This document shows, piece after piece, positions 20,059-31,147 of a stretch of 64,000 bases of DNA. Below the pieces are notes generated by a model. The model made no database searches, was not told the DNA's origin, and was given only the letters and a program-made list of their open reading frames with translations. Within the stretch, counting starts at the first letter, position 1. Each line of letters begins with the position of its first letter. Position numbers and translations under genes: made by a program. The stretch comes from Galerina marginata (Eukaryota; Basidiomycota; Agaricomycetes; Agaricales; Galerinaceae), in contig JAECYW010000017.1 of the NCBI GenBank assembly GCA_023014335.1, positions 186,001 to 250,000 on the forward strand, read 5' to 3'.

Positions 20059-23000
20059 ATGCCTATCTGTCAGTGCGTCAGCCACGGCTGCCGCCTTGGC
20101 CCTTCCGGTCAACGGGAAGTCGATAAACGGACGTTCGAAAAGCACACAATATCCGACTATCGGCTGGCAGGAAGAAAGGCCCATGCCGACGTTTTACAGA
20201 ATACTGATCGCGTTGTAGCGTCATTCGTTTCTTCCATGTCTCTCGCGGACAAAGCTTCAGGTCCCCCGACCCAATCTGGTAGCCGATTGTGGTCGATGTC
20301 ACCTTCCACACCTTCAGATGTTGACGTCTTGGAAGCACATCTTTCTCGGCGTCAGACCAAATTTCCGCTTCCACCTTCTCGGAAAGAACGCCTTACCGAG
20401 CACTTCGACCGGTTGAAGATTATCGAACATAAAGTGCACGATTTAAGTTCCAAATGCAGTTCCGTGTTGACCAATCTTGCGTCCCCCTCTCAAGTCGACG
20501 ACCCATTTCCGTTGGAAGATGATATCCAGCGTGCAAGAAATCTGCACTCTGAGTTGTACAGCATTAAAACTGGATTTCATGAGGTAGACGCTACAAAACA
20601 ATCTATTGGTGAGGCCATCGACAACCTATTGGACGCGCTCAAAAATGCCAGGAAGACGTGGAAAGAGGCTTCAACCTTGGTTGGTCAGCATCCCCGTGTC
20701 CGATGCACTGCAGGCGTCGCGTCCGACTACGTCTCTGGTGAGGGGTTTGATACTTTCTTAACACTGCTGCCTTTTCTCACTGGCGTTGCAGATCACCATT
20801 ATCGCCCCGTACTCAAAGGAGTGAATCCAGTCATTCAACTAATTGTATTTACTATGGTGGTGTTGCAGATTGTCTCAAAGGTTGCTCGATCTGGGTGCCA
20901 TTTCGTTTTGGAAATGATGGGATGCATTCTGCGACTCGCTCTTCTCCAGCCAGACCTTCATATCTCCCCCCAAACTGCAAAATTGTTGAATGACCTCCCA
21001 GTCGATCCAGAATCAGCCACAAGTCAATTTGAACTGGACGGGAAGAGCACAATTTATGCTGTTTGCCCGGACCCTGGCTGTCATCGCAACTACAAGCCAA
21101 CATACAGAGAGGGCTGTCCAATAGCAGAGTACCCCAAACACTGCTCCAACAAACGTTTTCCGAAAGGTCCATCCTGCCGCGCCACTCTCACCAGACCTCG
21201 TATCGTGAAGGACGTTGAAATCGAGGTTCCCATCAAACCTTTTGTCTCTTTCGATTTTAAAGATTGGGTCGCGTCGCTCGTTTCGCGTCCGGGCTATGAA
21301 GACCTTATGGATGCCGCCTGGACGAAGGGCAGTGCCAGCCCATCAGGTGAAATAAGTGACATTCTCGGAGGTGATTACCCTCGCAATTTCATGGGTCCTG
21401 ACGGCAAGAAGCTGTATATGGATGGCGACGGCGAAGGCCGTTATGCGTTTAGCCTTTGTGTGGATTTTTTCAACCCCCATTCGAACAAGCAGGCGGGCAA
21501 GAAGTCATCAATTGGAATAATATCGCTTGCGTGTCTCAATCTCCCCTTGAACGAGCGTTACAAACCAGAAAACATGTTTCTTGCCGGCATAGTTCCCGGT
21601 CCGGTAGAACCGCCTCTAAACCTGCTGAATCACTATCTTACGCCAATCATCGACGCCTTGCTGGAATTTTGGAACCCAGGTGTTCGCTTTTCGCGCACCT
21701 GTAAGTATCAGGAAGGTCGTGTTGTGCGCTGTGCCCTGATGGCCGTTGTCTCTGATCTCCCTGCAGCTCGCAAGACGGCGGGCTTTGCATCGTTTCATCA
21801 TCAGCACTTTTGCTCTATTTGTCACTGCACAAAAGTTCGGGATGGGTACGGGTGCACCAACTACGAATCTTGGCGAAGGAGAACGAACGCCGAGTGTCGC
21901 AAGTTTTCCGAGGCTTTTGTCAATGCGCCTGATGCCTCGTCCCAGCATGCTGTTTTCCAGGAGAGTGGTATTCGTTACTCGGAGCTCTCGCGCCTTCCGT
22001 ATTTCGACTTGGCCAAGTGTGTTGTTGTTGATGCAATGCACAACCTCTTTCTTGGACTGGTGAAAGAGCATTTCCATGGCATCATCGGAATCGGCAGAGC
22101 CAAGATGGCGGAAGGCGCTGTTATTCCCATCGAATTCCCTCAACCTCCAGTTGATTTCACAGACGCAGAACGAAAATCTCTCAAGAAATTACAGTCAGCA
22201 TTGCAGCGCCCTTTGAATGACGAAATCCAGTCATCTTATGACAAAGTCAGAAAAAGGTTCTCAAGATACCATCTACGTTCTCTTGCCTTCGCATGTCAAG
22301 AGCTTGATGTTGAAGAGGACCAGACTTACCTGGATGAATATGGAAAAGCTGTCTTTTCCATTGCTCAATGTTGTGATGACCTGCTCAGCTGGGTTAGTTG
22401 CTTGTATTTTCAAGATGATTTATCTTGCTCATATCCCATGTAGCGTTTTGATCAGGTCGAATACCGTGATGCGGGGGCCGACACGTCGACTCGTCTCGGG
22501 CAAGTTCTGACGGACGCTGAGCTCCACCAAATAAGATCCGACCTCTCAGCAATATCGACACCAACATGGGTCTCATCTGTACCTTTGAATCTGGGAAGTG
22601 CTTCTCATGGAAAACTTAAGGCCGATCAGTGGAGGACACTCGGTATAACCCACCTTCCGCTTTCCCTGATCCGCCTTTGGGGCATACGCACCTCTGGTGA
22701 CCCTCGTTCGCAAAAATGCAAGGAAGTTTTAGATGTGACGATATCCCTCGTCTCTGCTGTGGTTCTGGCGTCATCAAGAAGCACCTCCCCTTCGATTGCA
22801 ACTGCATATCTTATCCACATGAAGGCGTACATGGAAGGCATCAAGAGGCTATTCCCTCTGTACCAATTTCGCCCCAACCACCATATGGCACTCCATTTGC
22901 ATGAATATCTCCGTCGATTTGGGCCCGTTCATTCATGGTGGACGTTTCCGTTTGAGAGGCTGATAGGCATGCTCGAGCGCATCCCGACTAATTTCAAAAT

Positions 23001-23802
23001 CGGTAGGGTAGATCCGTCCATCCCTCTTTAAATCTTTAAACTTTTTTACTGATTGTTTACTCTGGTAGGCCAGCTTGAACAAACAATCTCGGAAAGTTTC
23101 ACTCGCTCTGCGAATCTTCGAGCCATGATTCACAAGACCAACCAGTGCCCTCCTGCCATCCTTGCTTGCCAATCCGTCTTTGCCAGACTGACCAATACCA
23201 CTCGCAATATCAGCGACTTGGATGCTTCAACTTTCTCGTTTATTCCACCAGAAACGCAGGTTGAATGGGACCCTCAAGCTGCGGTAAAAGTTCCAGGGTC
23301 CCTTCGTAGCCTCCTGCTGCAATATAACGGCGGGTTGCAGGCTGAGAAGGCGGAGTTCTTAAATCACCTAACTCTCGGTGGTTTACACTACACTACTTCA
23401 AGCAAGCATTTCGGCAATTCATGTGTCCTATTGAAGCTCGATTCGACTTCTGCAGGTGTCCCTGGTGTCATTTCATCGATATTGAGGGTTCAAGGATCAA
23501 ACGACGTTATACACACGCTGCTCCTCGCTCGTCGTTACAAGCCACTACCGGCCCTTAATATTAGTAACCCCAAGTTTCGTACTATCGGGGCTTCCGTTTG
23601 GTCTTCGGAGCTTGGGAGTCCCGAGCTTATCAAGCCTGAAAGCGTGATTGCACACTTTGCTTCTCTATCGTTTGATGACCTTTTTGGTAGAGCCATCGTG
23701 GTCATCTCCTTGGATAAAATGTCACCGCCTGAGGTACCTGCAGCTGATGGAACCACTGGGATTTTAGACATTTCACTCCTTCTGAGGAATTTGGATCTTT
23801 GA
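20059..23802 (+). CDS. Tnp2-type (CACTA/EnSpm-like) transposase
   Basis: Three exons (20059-22392, 22444-23002, 23069-23802) give about 1208 residues in one open frame, so it looks intact. The N-terminus is coiled-coil-like. A Cys cluster (STIYAVCPDPGCHRNYKPTY) precedes the catalytic core: MDGDGEGRYAFSLCVDFFNP gives one acidic cluster; SSIGIISLACLNLP and ERYKPENMFLAGIVPGP are family hallmarks; CSICHCTKVRDGYG is a second metal-binding motif; and CVVVDAMHNLFLGLVKEHF is the signature of Tnp2/Transposase_21 proteins. Later, HMALHLHEYLRRFGPVHSWW matches the DUF4218-like region. The family cuts and pastes CACTA-class DNA transposons. It is the likely autonomous gene for this element; a decayed relative lies at 36129-36911. 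Terminal repeats were not located. Confidence 0.9.
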
Positions 23803-24210
23803 TAGTCCAAGCCAAATTTGTACCGTAAACAAGGATGGATAATTTTGATATTTACTCCGTTAGGATGTTTTTCTTGCTCCACTCCTCACCGTGAAAATTG
23901 GCTAGCCTCTTCATTCGATTGGTCCCCACCTTATTCTCTTTTAAATCATTTTTGACTTCATGTTCGACTACTCTTTTTTGCCCGTCTTGTCCGGCCACAT
24001 CAACCCCGATGACTACTTAGATCTATTCAAGTGGATAGAATAGTGTTGAATTTTATTTCATCACCAACCTTAAGTAGCAAGTAACTCCTGAGGCGGCAAA
24101 GCAGAGACAAAAAGCATACCACAATGACCAATCAAAAGTACACGTTACACCTTACATACCAAGAAGCTACCAAATCTAATACGCTACAAAATCTACGATC
24201 TGCATCCCTG
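23803..24210. other. Intergenic between convergent genes
   Basis: 3' flanks of the transposase and the nuclease-kinase gene. Nothing else is recognised. Confidence 0.5.
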
Positions 24211-26541
24211 TTACCCATCTGTAGAGGTTGGAAGGGAGCCCCACCATTGCTCCACCAACATGCGATCATGACGGCGCCCAATGGGACCTGCTGGTTCTCC
24301 TGGATATCCCACAGCTTTATTCCTATCGTCGGGATAATAAACTTCTCCAGCAATTCCTGCCCACTCAAAATCCACAATACTGATCTTCAAGGGAGTGGTG
24401 GGCCGCTTCCTGATGTTATTATCGACGTTGATCATGATGTTATTGGCACGAAGGTCCCCATGGACGAACCCTTCACCCTCCAAAAGCCCGACAACTATAA
24501 GGAGTTCAACAAGTATGTCTGGGTACTCGGCAAGATCCCATATCTCGCTGAGGGGTATCCATCCGGGGGTTCCAGTTGTCGGAGGTGATAGTAGGTCCAT
24601 AAGCCAAACTTGTGCTCCAACTTCTGGTCTCGAACTACAGCCAATCACTGATGGCGCATACCCCTCACGGGCAAGAAACTCATGGACTCGGAAACCGTAT
24701 GGCCAGAAGGTGAGCTTGGCCAGACAGTGACGGGTTCCGCCAATCATGGCATTAAAAACGGTATGGCGGGTGTTGTTGGGTCCAGCATCGAACGGACTTT
24801 GCAGTTCAAATTTTACTAGCTCATTCGTGCCGGTGGGTGTAAAGTCTGTAAATATGTTTGGGGTCCCTTCTCTGACAGCCCGGTCTCGCGTTAAATGGCA
24901 CCTGGAACAAATTAGGGCAGTGAACACCAATAAGAACTGAAGAACGTCTTACGAAGGAAGTGCATCAACTGCATTTCTCAAGGAATAAAGTGACTTCGCT
25001 AGATGTTCTCGGTGCTTGCGTGCCACATCTTGACAAACATAGAAGGATTCAAATGGGTCCACTAGAGATTTCTTCCCATCCCGCCAACATCCAGCAATTT
25101 GGACATTTGGTCCTGAAGGCATAGCAATTAATTTATGGTAGTAGAGTTTGAAGGGAGACATACCAGAAATCGCCATTAAAAAGATGGGAATGCCAGTGAG
25201 ATGGCCTGCCGGAGTGCCTTTAGCCAAAATATCATAGTAGCGACACGCTTGCATGTACGCATCGCCGCTAGTGCCAGCCTCGAGTTTGATTTCGATGAGG
25301 ATCAGTACGGTGTTTTGCACTGGATTAGAGCCAAATCTTTGCTTGTACCGTTTTGGGTCGAGTATCCTCTGGTAGACGAGGTCGATTCGACACTTGTCGG
25401 TGGATTTTTCTTTCTTCCACTCGTATTCGTGGGTGTTAGGAAAAACCTTGGTCAGAATGCGTTTGATTTCGTCAGCTCGGTGGTCCTCCAATGGGTAGTA
25501 GGCGGTAAGTGCGGTCGATAATTCATTTGCAACCATACGAAAGTCCTTCAAAGCTTTTCCATCCGATGTGGTGACCTTGAAAAATTGGTAGAAGGCCGTA
25601 TGCATCAGGTTGACAGGAATGCTAGGTCGATTAATTCCTGGTCTGTGGCACATGATTGCGAGGTCCGTGTTCTGCATCTTATTCCAACCACAACGCTTTC
25701 CAAACTTCCAGGGCGCTATCTGGCCATCCTCTGTAGGAAAATCTAACGCATCTATCTGGTCGGCTAGACGCAACGTTTCAGTCTGGCACTGCTCCATCAG
25801 TTGCTTGAGCTTTGCGGCGCTATCGCCGTCTGGTGTCACCGGGTCAGGAAAGTATTCCTTATAATTACCGCTTGCCTGCAGTTCGGCCCATGAGGGAACG
25901 TTCAAAGTCAAGCTCTTGATCAGGTTTACAACCCTATGGGGAGAATCGACTGCGAATTTTTCAACGGTGAGATTGACAGGGTCCAAGCCCAGTCCAACAA
26001 TGTTGCAAAAATTATCTTGTGCCCATCGAATAGGGGAGGAAGATGTTGAAAAGGGCTTATGGATCAACGGCAAATGGGAATAAAGGTTCGGCAATCTTTC
26101 CAAATACGTGAGTAGCCTCTTGATTTCTGTGGTGAGCATATAGGTATGTTCCATCTTGGTTCGTTTTACAACCTCTGGGTCATAAGAGCTACAGGATGAA
26201 CCTCGGCTTCGTTTGCCAGATGAATTGCCTTGGCGTTTTGGGAGCTCAGCGGATAACAAGGGCATCTGTTTGGATGGCATGGGTGCTACAGGCATCTCGC
26301 ACATCTCCTGGCCTAGGGAGGATCTGACAGATGGTGAGAAGGCGTGTCGTGAGCTCAGAGAGCCTGGCTGCAGCGGAGAGCTGGGTGGAGGATATGAGCC
26401 CCGATGGCTTGACTGCGCCGAAGAGCTGCCAGTGGCTGATGGGTGCGTTGAGCTGAAGTGAGACATGTGAGCCCGACCAGAACTCGATCCATTTGTAGAC
26501 ATCTTCAAGGAGTTAGGCAGAACCGCGGAGTGGGTATCCAC
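24211..26541 (-). CDS. REase-like nuclease fused to kinase-like domain, CR-effector type
   Basis: Two exons (26541-24953 and 24901-24211, intron 51 bp) join in frame to 759 residues. Residues 1-130 are Ser/Pro-rich and end in a basic patch (GKRSRG, VVKRTKM). The middle carries a PD-(D/E)xK-like pattern: KCRIDLVYQRI (Asp) followed after a linker by TVLILIEIKLEAG (E-x-K), then QACRYYDILAKG. After the splice a kinase-like lobe shows CLAKLTFWPY (Lys), GEGFVHGDLRANNIMI (HGDxxxxN catalytic loop) and ISIVDFEWAG (metal-binding D). Nuclease-plus-kinase proteins of this plan are known in the Crinkler-RHS-type (CR) effector class, common in basidiomycetes and linked to transposons. Target and role here are inference. 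No signal peptide is seen. It lies between two DNA transposons and looks undamaged. Confidence 0.8.
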
Positions 26542-27563
26542 ATTGTTTTATCATTTACCGGAGATCTCCGTTGTTAAATGTCCACGATGACACTGTCCAG
26601 TTTGGGATTGAAATGACTACGTTGGGGTCGTGACTCCGGCACTCAACAGAAACGTGACCTATACTATACTAGGCTATACGCGTCGCGTCAACGTCGCGTG
26701 AACCTGCGTGCCTATGTCCCTTTACAGCCTTTCGCCTGCACTTGTGTAGATTTTGCCACAAGACCCTAAGCTAAGAGAACTCTACTACTTAGTAGTCATT
26801 TAGTATTTGGCAGCTAAGGTTCCTTAGGTAAGTAAATGTGTTTCAAAGTTATAGCCACAGAGGTCTGTCGGAATTCATTAACCTCCAAGTACGCGCTACC
26901 GGTAGCAATCCTGCTTACGATTCGGGACAGGGGAGGATGAAAGACACACTAATGATAGCTAGTATACGAGCCAATACCCACAATAAAGTAAATTTAACTT
27001 GCACACCAGATGGATAGGCTTCACATTGTCAATAAGACACTGGAGGGGGTGCGAAGATTCTTGGGACGTTGTGATGTTCGAGGAGACCGGTAGGAAAAAG
27101 GATAGACTGTAAAGGAGGAATAGTCAAGAGCGAGTGTGTTCTTGAATTGAAGAAACGTACGTGTGCATCTGCCCTTCCGGACTTGTTTTACATTTGTTCT
27201 ATCGTCCCGAGCGACTCCTTCACGGGAAGAGGCTGAGAAACTTGAAGCGCCTAGCGCTGGTCTAACTCCGCGTTCTTTGAAGGACATCGAGCCTGATGTT
27301 GACGCTGGACGAGTCAACCAGCAGCTCGGAGTGCCTTACATCGTTCTAGACATTTGGCTATAAAATGCTATCAGAAGTTAATCACAAAATAAGAAAACAC
27401 GCACTTGTGCACCGTTCCCCCACAGGTATTGACCCAAATTGTCGTATACTTACCTCAACGAGTCGTGGTACGTGTCGTCCGCGCCGCATGTGGACTTGCT
27501 CTTGATGCTCTTGATGAAGTGGTCGCTAGGTACTGAGGGTTGGTTAATACATCAGCAACTTGA
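26542..27563. other. Intergenic, about 1 kb
   Basis: 5' flank of the nuclease-kinase gene and outer flank of the Plavaka element. The minus ORF 27021-27317 and the plus ORFs show no homology and no convincing splice partners. Confidence 0.4.
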
Positions 27564-27627
27564 CAATTTACTTGTTCGCTTTTCCAGCTTTTTTGACTTG
27601 TTACAAGTCAAAAAGCGAAAAAGCAAG
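27564..27627. repeat. Left terminal inverted repeat and palindrome of Plavaka element
   Basis: CAATTTACTT is followed by a palindrome centred at 27601/27602: GCTTTTTTGACTTGT then TACAAGTCAAAAAGC, extending outward to CTTGTTCGCTTTT and inward to CGAAAAAGCAAG. Confidence 0.7.
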
Positions 27628-27653
27628 AAAGTTACACAAACTACACTAATTAG

Positions 27654-30600
27654 CTACTCTGACAAAAATTCGTGACAATGATGATCAATATAAGGATTAA
27701 CAAAGTATGTCTGGAATGCGTCCAAAGCATTAAGGTATGAGACCTGCTCAGGTAGGAGTCCAACACCATATTTTGGCAAAAGATGCGCTCCTCGAGCAAT
27801 ACTTTTAAGATGTATGACCTGGACAGGTCGGTGTCTTTGTGTTCCCTCCGCTTTGACTGTCCACATGCCAGTATCCGGGTCACGATAATCCGATTCGGGA
27901 ACAAACCAGCTAACGAGAGCACATGGAACTGTCTCCTGGTCCACTTCGTCAACGAAAGAGAAAAAGAGATGGACCCGTGCGATAAGCAGTCCCTCCATTC
28001 CTGCTTGATCTTCGTCCGTAACAACAAAAACGGTATCTCGGCGAGGGTGGCCATACCACAAGGGGTTGGACCGGACACGTTGCCGATACATACCACCAGC
28101 CCCACAGAGGTCACTGGGTGAATAAAATCGAGTGATAGCGGAATGAAAGACGTGGATCTTTCCTGAAAAATTAACTCGTGTAATAACGTCGTCAGGAATG
28201 GGTCGATTGGGATGGCGTCGAGAGTATAAGAACTGACTGAAAGCCATTGGAAAACCTGGCTCGTTGATATGCCGCGCAAGTGCACCCAAATGTTTGGGAT
28301 AATTTCGTTCTTATAAATGAGAATCAGTACTTGTGGAAATGAAGAATGAGAGACCCAAACCGTACCAGGTGTTGAGGCAAGCACAATGGAAGAAAGTGCT
28401 TGTGGCCCGTCTGTAGGCCCGGCATCATGCAGTCGCTCTTTTCCAGCATCCCGAGCCTTTGTACTTGGGTCTTGCTCATCATTGGCATCAACATCCATCA
28501 AATCAGAGGCGGCGTCACTCATGGACGCATCACCATCATCATCCAAGTTATCGGCTTCACAAAAAGATCGGGCAACATGACCAGCAGTGCTACCAACTAG
28601 CATGCCTTCATGGAGAAACCGCCGCCGCAGAGCCGCGAGCTTCTCCAATCTTATAATGATGCGCAACATTTGAACAAGGGCCCGAAAGCGGCTTGATCGC
28701 CGCCAAGGTTCCTTAACCGCCTTGATATGTTTTGACTCCGTGATCGACGAGCATAGGCCATTCGGGGAGCCGAACATGGGAATTGACGTGAGGTAATGAA
28801 GGAGGGCATGCTGACGGGGTAATGACGTGCCCGTGCGGACTCCAGCATCAACAAAGAACTGGCGAAGTTCATGAAACCGATCAAGGAGGGCTTCAGCATT
28901 CTTGAGCGCCGTGCTCGTAATTGCATTCCGGCGAAATATGTAGCAGAGGTCCATAAAGGTCGAAAGGCATTTCACGATCTCAGAAGGCACATGCCCCGCA
29001 ATTGCGGCAATGTAGACCTTATTTCAAGTCAGTGATCGAAGACAAGAGTAGTTAATGATATACACACCTTCATTAATGCCTTTGAATCATCACCTGTCCA
29101 TTGTTGAAAATTCCGACCATCACTGAAGCGCCGTAAACCAGCATATGAAGGAACAGCAGAGATACTAACAAGAGATGAAGTCAGTTTGCTGAGTATATGC
29201 ACAGCAGGTATTGTTCTAATTACCGTCGGTCTATATCTTGAATTATCTCTAACGCACGAGTTTCGCCGTAAGTAAGGTGTAGGTATTCATTGACCCACTC
29301 CACTAGATGATCTTTAAACGTTCCTTTAATGAGTTGATGGAGTAAATCTGGAGAGAGGAGGGTATGGATATCGGCACGAGGGAAGTCATGCGTAAAGGGC
29401 TGTTAACAATGGACATGAGGTGTTAAAGATGTTGTCACAATAAAGAAGTAGAAATCTTACTACGATGTCACTCCTGATCCCGTGTTCAGCCCACACAATA
29501 CCAGGATCAAAGGAGTTGATTATAAAGTCACTGCGTTCATGAGACCGACGGTGAGCATTTTTGTTATCCAAATTTCGTGGCCGCGCATCGCATCTGGACA
29601 ATAGTTAGCCTTGACTGGATGCAGAGGAATTGTGTAATACATACTTTGGGCACCACCACTGAACAATTCCGGCAAGCCATACTTGTTCTGGATAATCTGC
29701 GATGTAGGGACCTAGCGAATAGATAGCGCGTCGAAAATGACCATCGGGGCAAAGAACAACTTCAGGTTCCGTCATCGCTGCCTTAAGAGGCGCAAAAATT
29801 CGCGCTAAACACATGTGATACATCTGGCGCACAAATCGTTGATACTCCGGACGCTTCGCCTCGGCTTTGCTTGCTGCAATCGAAGTCACATTTAATAAAT
29901 AATTAGTGAATACAATCCGGCCACTTACTCTTGGGAATAGGAAGGAAAGCCACAGGAAGTACTGAGTTGCTGTGTCCCCGACGTGCAGTATTGGTCAGAA
30001 TTCCGGGAGACATATAAACTGGGTGATATTCTTGATGACCGGTGGCAACTGAGACTGTCGTTTTGTCGCTTCCGGCTACAATTGGGACCAACATTGCACC
30101 ATGAGTACGAGGATCTTCAGCAATGGTGTCCTGTAGAGACGAATGTTAAATAGTAGAACATATAACGGTTGAGAGTATCTTACCGCTTCATTCCACACCC
30201 AGTCCCCAGACATTAGATTTGACCAGACGCGATCACCCTTGTGATTAAATTGACGGTAAGGCCGAAGGTTGATCTCGTCCTTGAAATCCGTGGTGCGAAG
30301 TTGATTATGAAGAAGAACACGTGCATCGCGGGTACAGAGTTCATACGTTTCTGTCATCCATCGAGGCGGGCGAGGCGGAAGCGGTCCCGAATATTTGAAA
30401 GCAATGGTCTCAAATGGCGCATCACCTTCTTGGATTGAGTCAATTGTCATGTACATTTCAGCTGCTGAAGACCATGGAAGCGGTGAGTGGTCTCCAGCTG
30501 CTAGCTTCGCAGCTAGCCAAAGGTCCAACCCCTTATTAATCTTCTTTTCCGGTGCTTGAAGTTCAACAAAATAATAGTGAGCCCAGTCAAAGCTTAAACG

Positions 30601-30919
30601 ATCCTCAAATGGGTGCCAAGGATTATTTTCCACAGTATCTGGATGGACTGAAGGTGGCGGGCGACTATGTGAGGAGATAAAATTGCCATCTTTGTCGCAC
30701 GGAAGAGCTGTAATGGAGGGAAATAAATGAACTACAGCTCAACAAATTCCAGCAACACTTACCATTCAACTTCGGGTGGTAAGCAGTGCGAAAATTGAGT
30801 GCAGGATCCGGTTCCGAGTCAGGAGAAAGTTGTCGATGTTGAGCATTGTAGTGCTGCGTACGGTTCGCTTGACGCGCAAATGTGCGGTTGCAGTTTGGGT
30901 GGTTACAAGGAAAATCCAT
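27654..30919 (-). CDS. Plavaka-family transposase with N-terminal C2H2 finger
   Basis: About nine exons on the minus strand, starting MDFPCNHPNCNRTFARQA at 30919, a C2H2 zinc finger (C-x4-C-x12-H-x4-H). Downstream come NNPWHPFEDRLSFDWAHYYF, PRWMTETYELCTRDARVLLH, VPIVAGSDKTTVSVATGHQE (family core), EVVLCPDGHFRRAIYSLGPY and IADYPEQVWLAGIVQWWCPK, the Plavaka hallmark, then DARPRNLDN, LCSSITESKHIKAVKEPWRR, and YSPSDLCGAGGMYRQR near the C-terminus, ending DHHCHEFLSE. No internal stop was found in any exon read and introns have GT...AG ends, so the transposase could be active. Plavaka transposases are fungal relatives of the CACTA-like DDE group. It is divergent from the companion gene, with a 228-bp gap between starts. 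Confidence 0.88.
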
Positions 30920-31147
30920 CACAGGTGGTAGAAGGTGGAAGACGTTGAGACACCGCAGTGGGTTGCAGCAGAAAAAAGTTGAATTGATGTGCAAGTCTAC
31001 GAAAACTGTGGAAAGTTCTGGAGCTTTGTGGAGCAAACAAACCAGCAAAGGCGCGAAAAAAACAAACAACTCCTCGAACGATTCCTCCCGTGGTTAAACA
31101 ACCCAGCAGCCAACTCATCATCCTAACGTCCTACACTTCCTGGCACC

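Noticed and set aside
21616..22143. 175-aa minus ORF inside the Tnp2 transposase
   Set aside because: Antisense shadow; the plus frame carries the transposase signatures.
20000..24210. CACTA-type terminal repeats for the Tnp2 element
   Set aside because: No convincing CACT[A/G] inverted ends could be found by eye on either side of the transposase; needs a computed self-alignment.
27021..27317. 98-aa minus ORF between the nuclease-kinase gene and the Plavaka element
   Set aside because: It has a possible donor but no partner exon and no homology.
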